DNA of 64,000 nt from Aplidium turbinatum (lineage: Eukaryota > Chordata > Ascidiacea > Aplousobranchia > Polyclinidae). The stretch covers positions 4,526,001-4,590,000 of the forward strand of contig OU964934.1 in NCBI GenBank assembly GCA_918807975.1. Reading direction: 5' to 3'. The notes under the pieces were generated by a model. It was not told the origin of the DNA and ran no database searches. It saw only the letters and a program-made list of their open reading frames with translations. Positions 1 to 11,200 of this stretch are shown here, one piece after another; position 1 is the stretch's first letter, and each line of letters starts with the position of its first letter. The position numbers were made by a program, and so were the translations under genes.

Positions 1-1090
1 TCATACCATATTGTGACATGTCACATTTGTCTGAAGTTGCTGTCCATCCAAAGCCTATGAGAGGCAGAAGAAAAGTTTTTGCCTTCAATTTTTCTCCGAA
101 GAAACAACTGCTACTTTACAGACACACTCTCAACTTGACAATACCAATGACACTGCTTTATTTATCTCGCGAGTGCTTCAGTTTTGGAGAATTGTGAATG
201 TTCATCAGCCATTTGCTGATATTCGCCTTCGTGATCAAAATCGTGCAGTTATACGAGGTGAAAATGATGAGAAAAAACTGTTGGACTTTGGAGAGAAGGC
301 ACTAAACATGTCAAACAAAAAAAATGAAAATGGTGTTAGGTATCATGGCTTAACAAAAGATACTGGTCTTGCGCTTTAGCATACATACAATGGTTTGGTA
401 GATTTGGCGAAGTATTTATTGCACACATCTCTCCCTATGTGTCACTGGTCAGTTTTCTACCGATGCACTTGAGAAACAGTTTGGCAAACTGCGCCAGGGC
501 TCAGGTGGTGCATATTTTATTACCGCACAGCAAGTGCTTGAAAAAGTTGATTTTACAAAACCAACTTCTTCTTGGCATGGACAAAAACCTGTTAAAAAGT
601 GCTAATGCTGGTGGTCACTCTTGCTTGAAATGTGATTTTTCTATGTCAGAAAACGTTTGCACAGTCTTTGAAAATTTGGACAAATTAGAGGGCTCACTGC
701 CTACAGATGTGAAGATGACATTGTTGTATATTGCTGGTTATGTTGTGCGAAACAGTAATTTTGATGACACCGGTTTTTATTACATAAAGTACGGTAAATA
801 CATGAAAAAAATAAATCGTGTGGAATTGACAATTCCTGGCGATTACGTCTGCCAGTGGGTGTTTTACAGCTACATACTTTTTCGAGAAGTGGCAAATGTA
901 ACTTGCCGTAAATCTGTGTTCTTTTGCTGAAAATCTCAGATTTTTAAGGGTTTTATGCAAGTAAACAGCATGCTGCAAACCTGTGCAATAATTTGTTTAA
1001 CAATCATTCGCGCTTGTACACACTTCGTAGCAACAAAGAGGCAAAGCTAAACGTTTTGAAACTACAGAACTGATGCTAATTTATCTGACT
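1..1090 (+). pseudogene. P-element-like transposase remnant (3' half)
   Basis: Reading-frame pieces at 140-430 and 439-930 resemble the C-terminal half of P-element/THAP9-type transposases. They include a segment like 'IVNVHQPFADIRLRD', a 'LTKDTGLAL' segment followed by 'HTYNGLVDLAKYLL', and a late 'TDVKMTLLYIAGYVVR' segment. The second P-element gene in this window (48887-55902) has the equivalent 'VTYFVSGYIGRS', so the family match rests on position and motif, not on close identity. The copy is broken: it changes frame and has stops near 378 and 930. The catalytic part would lie left of the window. This is a DNA transposon fossil, not a host gene. I see no terminal inverted repeat on the right side; from 1090 the sequence becomes unrecognised AT-rich DNA. 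Confidence 0.6.
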
Positions 1091-2090
1091 CCCACAACGT
1101 AGGGCCCCATATGTTTTATTGTTTTGATTGTGCTAGCACAGCGGTTCTCAGCCATGGAAACATTTTGAGATGGGCCGCAGAACTATTTAAAAAATGCTAG
1201 ATTCATTGAAAATTTTAGTTTCATTTGTTTCACTGTAGTTAATTTTGCACTTGTACGTTAGTTTTGTAGTTTTGATAGTGGTAAGAATGAATGATGCTGC
1301 TGTATTTTATTACAGAGTGGCAATTTTTGTTCTAATTATAAATTCGGTGGCGTGTTGCAATCACTGCCTTGTATTGTACTATATACGAACCTTGATTTTA
1401 AGCTACTACAACAGTGTGAACAGGATAGTGGGTTACAGAAATTTCTGCTTCGTAAAAATGGGCCACAAAAGAAAATAAAGGTTGAAAATCACTGTGCTAG
1501 CATGTGGCTTTCGTATATTGCCAAAAGTGACAATTTATTAATTGGCAATGTAAAACTCAATGGAAAACTCAAAGCTCACAGCATATAACTGTATATTTGT
1601 TGATGAATATTGTTGAATTGAGTGTAATGCATACATTTTCATGTTGATAAACTTTAAGTTTCTTTCGTTGACATTTGGTTGAATCGCAATTTTGCATGCT
1701 TTCTGAGCATTACACAACCTATAGCAAAATCAGTTGTTTTATGTTATTTCAATATCTAGCAACATTTATTCTGTGTAGAAGTAGTACGTTTAACAGTCAG
1801 AAATGTAAAAATGGTTGCAAAACGGTAAAACGATTGGTCTGTACCAATTACATGTTAAATGTGGTTTTAAAACACTCGCCTCCAGTTTTTAGGTGGCACT
1901 GCGCATCTGGGAAGCCTGTAATGTAGTAAGCCATGGCCAATTGGCCATATGCCATTGCGACCTCTTTCCGCACTCGACTGAAGAACAAAAATCAGAAATT
2001 ACCATTACCAAATCCTTATGTGATTCCGCCATGCTACAACTAAATGGCTTTGTGTTTATACTGAGAAGCTCAAATATCATAAGATCAGGT
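1091..2090. other. Unannotated 3' flank of CFAP20DC with one hAT-like end
   Basis: No convincing coding region. At 1139 a stretch beginning CAGCGGTTCTCAGCC looks like one end of a hAT element of the CAGTGGTTCTCAACC type seen again near 46.1 kb; I find no partner end. On the minus strand an AATAAA lies at 1765-1770, about 320 bp beyond the CFAP20DC stop codon, and could be its polyadenylation signal. That assignment is inference only. Confidence 0.35.
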
Positions 2091-2297
2091 TCAGTTTTTC
2101 AGTTCATAATATTTTCCACTCTTGGGATCAAAGTAGCAATTGAGGCAGGAATCATAGAGAAGGTCAAGCATTTCCTCCTCATCCGTGTCTCCGGTCGTCG
2201 TCGAGCTCTTTATACTCATGGAGCTGCTACCATCCGAAAGACCCATGACATCGTAATCATTGGTCACTGATTCTGCATCCGAGATGCTGTCTTTCTT
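2091..2297 (-). CDS. CFAP20DC: CFAP20DC exon 9 (terminal)
   Basis: 68 codons plus TGA after acceptor TTCTATAG. Acidic Ser-rich stretch, then 'EEEMLDLLYDSCLNCYFDP' and 'KSGKYYELKN'. That closing motif is the hallmark C-terminus I remember for this family. The exon has no early ATG, so a simple ATG-to-stop scan would miss it. Confidence 0.85.
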   Translation of the reverse strand, partial: KKDSISDAESVTNDYDVMGLSDGSSSMSIKSSTTTGDTDEEEMLDLLYDSCLNCYFDPKSGKYYELKN

Positions 2298-5200
2298 CTA
2301 TAGAAGTAAAGATGAGTTTTTCATCAACCTTTTCGCTGAAGAGATTAATTCTTTAATCCAGCAATGGTTAGGAAAAGTTGGGTATACAAGGCCATGTCAG
2401 GTTTAAAAACGTGGTATTTTTAAACTGTAAGACTTTGAAAACATTTATAAAAAACAAAACTCATTTAATATTTAAAACCTGATAACGTAAGGATTTAAGA
2501 CGATGCAAAATACTCGCAATTCCAGGTGCCCACGCAATGGTCGCAGAAGATGAAAGCTTAATTTTGGACAAGAACAACATTCCAGTACTTCAAGGTCATT
2601 ACAAATACACATGTAAAGCAAACCACGCTTCTGCTGCGAAGAAGTTTATCCAAACATTCACGGCCAGCTGCACCGGAGTTGACTTTTTAATAATTGTATT
2701 AAATAAATTTTGCAACTAACTAACCTTCTTCTACCTGCAAACAATTAACCTTGATCTGAGCCAACCCTGATAGCAGATCAGTCGTTTTTACATTGATTCA
2801 ACGTCTGCACACGTTAAATCAATGCAAAAACGACTGATTTGCTGTCCGGAGAGGCACCAAATTACTTCAAATATTAGAAAAGTGGTCAAGAAATAAGTAA
2901 ACAGGACAAAGGACACCACGTCACCTGTTGCGCTCTGACCGATGGCAGGACAGTGGGCGGGCTAAGCAAGTTGGCCCAGTCCCTAGGGTTGGAGTGGGAC
3001 GCCATAGTGTAGTCCAGTGTGTCCTCGCCTGTTGGACAGTTGAGCCTCATCTCGTAAGCGTAAGCCTGCAATGACGATGATTTTGAAACGACGACTCAAA
3101 CGCAAAATTATGTAAAAAAAAAGCGGCTTTTGCCAACCGAAGAAGGATTAGGCAACAAACAAGTTACGTTCTCGTTTATTTACATTACTGTTGCGTTTCA
3201 AAGATATTCAAGGAATCGGTTGATCAGGAACAATTCACAAGACTTACGATTTCATTGGTAAACAATTTCTAACGACCAGGAAAGAAAAATTCTTCACCTG
3301 AGGTTGCATGGGAGGAGGGTTTTTGTACGTGCTCCAGCTGTTTTCAAAGCTATCTTCAAATCTAGCTCGAAAGTCAAGATGATCGTGATTCTCCTCTATC
3401 TCTTCTCCCTCTTCTTGCTCTTTCCAATCTTCATCCACTCCCCGTTTCATGCTCTCCAACATCTGAGCTTCAAAAGTCTCGCTCCAGGTCCCAACCTGGT
3501 AAAGCAGCATCGCGTCATATAAAATGCACGTCAGTAATACTTTGATAAATTAATAATCTCTATTTATGTAATTGTTTAAGATCAGTTGATTATGGAAGTT
3601 GGGCGTTGACCAACCACTTTGATGGAACTGATAAAAGCGTAATGTATGATGACTAACAAATCTTTAAGCGACCCAGAGCCTACTGTTCATAATACAGTTG
3701 ATGGATAACAAATACAACAAAATGCTTTTTTCCAACGTCGGGTTACGATCTCATTGATTTCATGAAGGAGCAACCCTAAACATGTCCGACCTGGAAGCGG
3801 TTAGATTCCGGGGTATCGTAAGGCTCTGAGGTTTTCGCCAATTCTCTCAAACTTTTCTTGTTCAATGTCACGCTCTTTTGACTTCCGTTGAACTAAAAAC
3901 AAAACAATCACGATGATGAGTACAGCCTTGAAACATACCAGAGTGTCAATCTGGATAACAAACTTTTTATCAGTACAGGACTTGTTGGAAATGTAGATAC
4001 GACTGCATTAACATCGATACAGTCCTTGGCATTGCTATTAACTTTATTCTTATGATGTCAGAATGCTAGATAATGTTATACGAAGTATGCAGTATCAAGT
4101 TGAAGGTTTCCACTGCTTGGTTTGCCTATTCCGCCGCTTTTTCATTGCACGACCTCACTTTACCATTTAAAAAAAATGGCAGACTCATTTCGTTGTACTC
4201 TGCTTGCACAGTTAGAATCTTCTAAACTTTAAAGTTTCTAATTGGAACTACAACATTCCGACATGATCAATAAAACTCCACAACAATCTGTAGGTGAATA
4301 CACAGAATTACTCAATTACTCACTGGTGATAGGTTGATTGAATGTGAACTTGCTTCGTTGCTTTCAATGAAATCATCTTCAGCTTTACTCTTTGGCTCCA
4401 CAATAGAACTTTGTACAAGTGTGTCAATGGATGCAGTGAGAGTAGCATCGGAACTCTTTAAAGAGACAACACTTTTGTTGAGAGGAGCCGGTGAAGATAG
4501 TGGTGAGTCATCAGTGTATCTTGCACTGTCATACAATGGTGAGGAGGGTGGTCGGGTCACAGACATGTCGGGGGATAATGATGACTGAGGTTTAAAATGA
4601 TAGTCTTTTGATGACACCGGTTTTGGGAAGTTTTTGTGTCTTTGAGAGAAAGAGTTCGTTGCACTTCCACTTCTAGGAGTAGGTGTGTTCCAGACAATTC
4701 TTTGCTGGATGCTCTCCGGATCGGATAAGGAGCCACATCCGTTTTCAAACGGTTCATCAGATGGAGTAGGTTCCCGTGGAACAGAGTGAGGTTGAGAAGA
4801 AAATTTAAAGACTGAAGAACTTTTCACAGAATCTGTAACACCATTTACAGAGTGTTTTCGTGAGCTCACACTAATATCGGTGTTTGGCGGATCGGACAAA
4901 TCAAGCTTATCCACCACGGCTGCGATATTTTGGCTGCTGTTAGCACCGTTCTTTGCATCAAGTCTTGGATGTATCTTTGGCACAACGATTCTCTTCTTGA
5001 TTAAACTATTCGTTGCTTCCTTTGTGAGATCATGATGTTGCAATCTAGCTTTACTAGAATGGACTTGCCGTGCAGAGGGAGGATTCGAACGCATGTCCGA
5101 TGATCTATGCAGGTGACCGTTGTCAGTACGGGCAGAGCTTAGTCCATTCCGTGATCTCCCACTTACTGGGACCTCAAAAGGTACCTTAAAAAACAACGAT

Positions 5201-8200
5201 ACAGTAACAGCCCTCGCTGTGCGATAGTGAAGTAAACAATAGAATAAATATCCGGGTGACAAAGTAAAATTGTACTTTATGCAGTATGAACTATGCAGTC
5301 GTGGTAATAATATTATTACAACCTCTAAGAGCGCTTGTAATTAGCAAAGACTATATGCATTCCGAAAAAAGAAATTTGCAACTACAGTACAAAGATATGC
5401 AGATGTGAACCCACAGGAGGTACTTAAAGACAAATGACAAGAACCGGTGCTGGTGAAGCAAAAATTAAGTTAGATCTTGTAAATGCAGTAGGTAATAATA
5501 ACAATAACAAATAAAAAAAAATGGCATGAGAGATGCAAAAGATTAATTAAAATCGAATTGTACAGCGGCATCAACGATTTAGATATCGCATCTTGGTGAA
5601 GAAACTGTGGAAATGTTCTGTTCTAAGAAAATAAGAAAAAAACACTCAAGACGCAAGTGCAGAAGTGCGCACTAATCATAATGTGAAAAAAGAATATCTT
5701 GCTATAAAGAGCAGAAGCTTACATATTATCAACCTGCTGCGTTGAGACAGTACACGATAAAAATACTTGTCGCTTTCCGTGTGTTAACGAACGGGCATCC
5801 AAAAACAAAATTATAGCCCTTAATACCGTTTTCTGTGTCTTCAAACTAAATAAAACATTAATAATAATACATTGTATTGTTCAAGAGGGTTTCATTTCTG
5901 GAGGATCACTACACAATCGTCATCTACACAGCACCCTGCTATCATACACTTAGTCAGGCAGTTCATATAGAGGCTGAAAGGCATTGAAGCGTTACTTCAG
6001 AATAAAGAATGGAAAACAACAATGCAGTATTTTTGCGATTCCTAGAAGGCAAGATAGACCTCTCTTGAAATGACGCAGAAAATTGAAGTTATAGAAGCAA
6101 AATCTCAATGCAAATATAAAATATATACACTGCAAAAGCAGTAAGTAATACTAGTAGTACAGTAATAACATCGATTAAAAAGCACAATATATTTAATGAT
6201 TAACAGTAACAGTTCTGAGAACTTAATGCAATGCAAACTGTCTACTTAAAACGCTTCATTGAAGTATAACCAACATTCTGGCGGGGTCAACCCGGCAAGA
6301 AAATGAAAGCAAAATGTGCCGGGCATTAACAGTTTTAAACAAAATTCCTGAACCAACCAAGATAATGTTCAATGGACGAAGTAGAAATCGCTCCAAATAC
6401 TTTCGCGGTGAGATGTGCCACTGTGCCAGCGACAGGTCGGCCGCGGTCAATTGTCACAGCCAGGCTGCCTGCGTCAGAATGCCCTGATCTCATGACTGAC
6501 TGATTCATGTCAGTATTGATACACAGAGGCATTGTGCAATGTGCGTTGTTAATCAAACGGCATCGGTGTACTGGCTCAATAGTGTTAATGATAAATTGCA
6601 TCTTGCCATCATAATTTATCTGTAGTCTTAACATCCAGGGCTGAAGACGTTTAAGACTGAAGATGCTATGAAAGCAAAATACATAACATATTGAGTGTCT
6701 TAGCGTACGCCCATCTTGGACAGTGGACACAGCACCACGAAATAAATGAATTATTTTATTGGCCAAGTTCTACCTTTGTTCCGAACGCGATGCTTGAGTG
6801 CTGTGAATGGGGCTGCTCTTTTTCTGACATTCTTCTGCTGCTGTATAAGGAATCCTCGTTTGATGACGACCAATAGCCAGACGAGTCTTTCACACTATGG
6901 CGCCCTTCTTTTGTTTCAAGGCGCCGTCGAATTTTGTTCATTGAAATAACCTATGCAGGAAGGTAGTATTAATAAAGCTGGCATAAATGAAGTAATGCGG
7001 AATCAACTAAAAAGTTGAAACCATAGGCGCCTAAGCCGTGGGGGCCAGGCCCCCACGCACATTTCTGCATGGGAGTAACTTTTTATGCTGTATTGATACA
7101 TAAAACAATAGATGAACTAGCGATCGGCAGCAGGAAAACATTTTTTAAATGCAAACCGCAACAGCTTCGCGATAAATAATCACTAGAACGAGTAGCGATG
7201 CTACAATCCCACCCCAGACAAAAAAATCTGTCATTTTTACATTGATTTAACGTCTGCAGACGTTGAATCAATGTAAAAATGACTGATTTTGCTGCCTGGG
7301 ACATAGCAAAAATCTACTATTTTGCGTCGATTCAATGTCATCAGATGTTGAATGCACCCAAAAACAACATAATTTGCTACGTAGACGCAGCGTGAGTTTA
7401 GCTTAATGCGCTTGCAAACAGACTCGATGTCGCTTTCAAAAGTCGAAACCTCTGCAGTGAATCGCTCGCTGTGAAAATGAACTTGAAGTCTCGGTTCGGC
7501 CCGAGGTAACCACTAACCAACGCAACAAGGGCTGGTACAAACCGCAATGCGCACACGCGGCATAATTAACGCAGCAACGGACTCGCGCAAACTGCATGGC
7601 GCACACATGACCGTTGCCATAGAAACCCGATCAAAGGCGGGAATATGCGCATCTTTTGTTTCATCTGCAACACGAAAACGGGCGTTTTACAGCGAATTGA
7701 AAGCAGGTCAGTCATAAGTTGCAACATTGTAGTGAAAAGAAAGCAATGTCAAGTCGAAAACTTAATCAAACGTCTCTCCGTAACTATTTTTCAAGGGCTG
7801 TTTACGGATGTCAGCAACTTTTAAATTTATTCAAGGTGACGTGATGTTGAATTGATGTAAACATGAATGATCTTGCTTTCAACAGGTATATTTTCAAGCG
7901 TATGATCAAGTTAGTATTTTCATTCCATTTACAGTATACCTTTTAGTAAAGCTTTTCGTCTCTTGTTTCATGCTAATAAATCTAGTTCGTTGCTAAACTT
8001 TATGCTGTGCTTAGCTTAAAGAGTCGCAGTCCATCAACCGCTATCCGCTAGCCCACGCAGGCGCATGGCATGTTTTTTGGTCGAGTTGTGTTCATAATAA
8101 TTAACGGTAGGTCGAACGTAACGATAACTCCGAGTGCGGCAATAAAAGCAATCCCAGTGTGATGACATAATTACGTCATCCATCTGCGTGACATTTTGCT

Positions 8201-11200
8201 GAATTTACGTTGCTGCTGATGAAACACGCTTTCGCCCCCACGGCCAAAAAAATAGTTAGGCGCCTATGGTTGAAACAGCTATTCTCGTTTCCAGCAGTAG
8301 TTGCACGTTGTAACATTCATCTGGTGCATGCAAAAGTAAAAGCCAAACATATATACAATACGTTTGCATTGCTTCACTGAAGTTTGTAAATTTTGATTTG
8401 TATGTTATTCGCTTTGAGGATGCGCAATTGCGCATTGCCATGGTGTGTGAAACGTCAGTGGAGCAATAAACAACTTGTATATTATATCATATATATATAA
8501 TATGTTTCCCTTTTACTTTCACATTCATCAGATGAATGTTGCAAATACTGCTAGAAACAACAATATTCCTGAGGAGCACCCAAAATTTCAGTATTCACAA
8601 CTATACATTCTTTGTGTGTCTATCAAACCTAATATATACATTTATACATATATACATTTAATCAGCAAAATTCCAATAGAGCAGACAGCTTATCAACGTT
8701 GATGCTCAAAAATAAATTCATTATGGCTCTTCACGAACAGAAAAACATAATACCGGTATGATCGATGATGTAGAGTTGTAGACAGCAGTATTAACCATGG
8801 TGTTTCTATGTATAGCCTACACACTGGATCTAAACAAGTTTCATAGAATAATCATGTAAGTTATCATCATAACTTTCAAAGTCACGGATTGAATAGGCTA
8901 CTTAGGCTACATACCGTATGTTTATATGCAAAGCATACCTGAGTAAAGAAATCAATATTGTTGGAAAATTGCAAGTTTGCAGGAATACTTTCACACTGCT
9001 GCATGGTATACCCATCACCATCCATATCGTGAGGCTGCGTTTTCATGGTAAATACTCTTCGGATTTTGCAAGTACCTTTCATAAAACAAAAATTATAAAT
9101 TTCTAAGTCACAAAAACAGCAACAGAACAAATCTGAATAGCACTGTGTCTTCAAATTCAACAGTTGCACTAAAATTTTAACCTTAGTTTTGTCTATTCGG
9201 TGGTTAATTTCAACGTTTCAGTAAAGCTATTCTGCCCAATTACTTTGTCGCTACACATTTATACATATATTATATATCATACTTAGAGATGTAAATGCAA
9301 AAAAAACGAACCGTTTTTTTTTTAAAAAACGTGTTTTTTTTTCAAAAAAACTTGGGCCAAAAAAAACACGCGTTTTTTGTTTTTTTTCATATTTTTCTGG
9401 AAAAGTTGCAAATTTTTTACAATTTGCAGCTTAGTTTCATTATAGTGCTCTTGAAAAACATCAAACTAGTAAAAATGGTTTTATGGTTGTGCTGAAATTC
9501 CTAAGTGTTTGTGCTTGGCAGCAGCATAGCCTATGTTTTTTGCATAGTCCTATGTTTTTTCGCTTTTTTCTTCATTCTCAGGCATGTTTGTGGCAGTAGA
9601 CCTGACAAACATTGAATTAATGCAATTTGATACATGACATAATGTAGATGAGTTAATTTCTTTTTCCTTTTATGGAAGTTAGCCTACGATGTTAGTATAC
9701 CGGACTGGTTATTCTTGTACACACACAATGGGTTGACGAAATTTTGGCAAAAACAAGATGGCAGTATTCAGAACACACATTACCTTGTTTGTGGTAATTT
9801 ACTAATGCAAGCTATTGCCAATAGCTGTTTAAACATGTTTTTTACGTGATAGCTTAACAACGATGTATAACTTATGCTTTATAAATGTTGAAACAGAAGT
9901 TTTCTTTTCGTGTGTTGTAATTTGTAAGGTCTTAGACACTTTGTCATTGATGCTTCTTGCAGATCATTTGTGACATATATAATGCAAGAGTCTTATCACT
10001 GATATTTTTAGCTGTCAAAAGTAAATGCATTTCTCAGAAAAGGTTTAGGTTAATGTTCCTTTCAAATGCCCACCACCCATGTTGACTAAATTGCTAGTAA
10101 CTACCAACCCTGAATGAAGAAATTTTCCCTTTAAAGTGGAGTTTTTCATCACTGCTCAGTGTTCACATAGTGAATAAATGCTTCATGATACTTTTCCTGA
10201 CAAGTAAAAAGTTTTACCCATATTCCCGCAATGCAGGATAAAAATACAAAACAAACATCAAAGATGAAAACTTATTTTATTCGGGAACTAGGCCAACTAC
10301 TTTTTGAGATAAAAAGAAATTGACCTCTTGTCGTTACGTACCAATAAAACCATGATGCGTAACTTTAATTTTTTTTTTATTGGGTAGAGGAAAGATTGAC
10401 GAAAAGTTTGGCAAAAACAGAAAAGTGCTAAAGTCTCAAAGTCCTGCAAACTAGTTCAAATTGGATGGATTAAGTGCAACCATACTTCCTTAAGACATGT
10501 GTATGACAGCACAATGGTGTGATTAAGGGAAAACAAACATGACTATGACATCACAAAGGAGTATTGAACCTCTTCAGGGAAAATAAAAAACATCAAAATG
10601 TTCCATCTTTCACTACAGTTAAATGTGATTTGGGCTAAAAGTTGGGACTTTAGCACTACACTGCTTTTGCCAAACTTTTCATCAATCTTTTCTTTAACCA
10701 ATTAAAAAAATTTTTTTTAAAGTTACGCATCATGGTTTTATCGGTGCGTACCGAAAAAAGGTTAATTTCTTTTTATCTCAAAAAGTAGTAGCCAAAACTT
10801 GTTTTAATGTTCATAAACAGATAGCCAACCCAGAAAACATGGGGGTAGAGCTAAATCTTATCCAAATATGATGAGCAGTTCTTGAGATATTGCCGTTTTT
10901 CTATTGCTTCTTATCTATGAAGCCACCTAGTGGCTAAGGTTATTTCACTTATAACTCGAGAACCGCTTGTGTGGTTTTCATCAAGTTTGCACCAAATGCA
11001 CATCAACTGGAACAACCTCTTGACGTTGTACTGGAAAAGGTGTGGTGTGCTGGTCAAAAGTGCCTTTGTGAAGCAGAGAAACAGGACACTGACCACCTGG
11101 ACCTAACATGCCCATTAACCAAAATCCCAGGTGGCTTCGAAACTGTACACGAGTGTGGTCCTGCATTTAACAACTGGCTGGACCAAATTACGGACAATAC

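Noticed and set aside
4312-5262. 316-codon frame as a stand-alone gene
   Set aside because: It is an exon of CFAP20DC; splice sites inside both ends and conserved motifs join it to neighbours.
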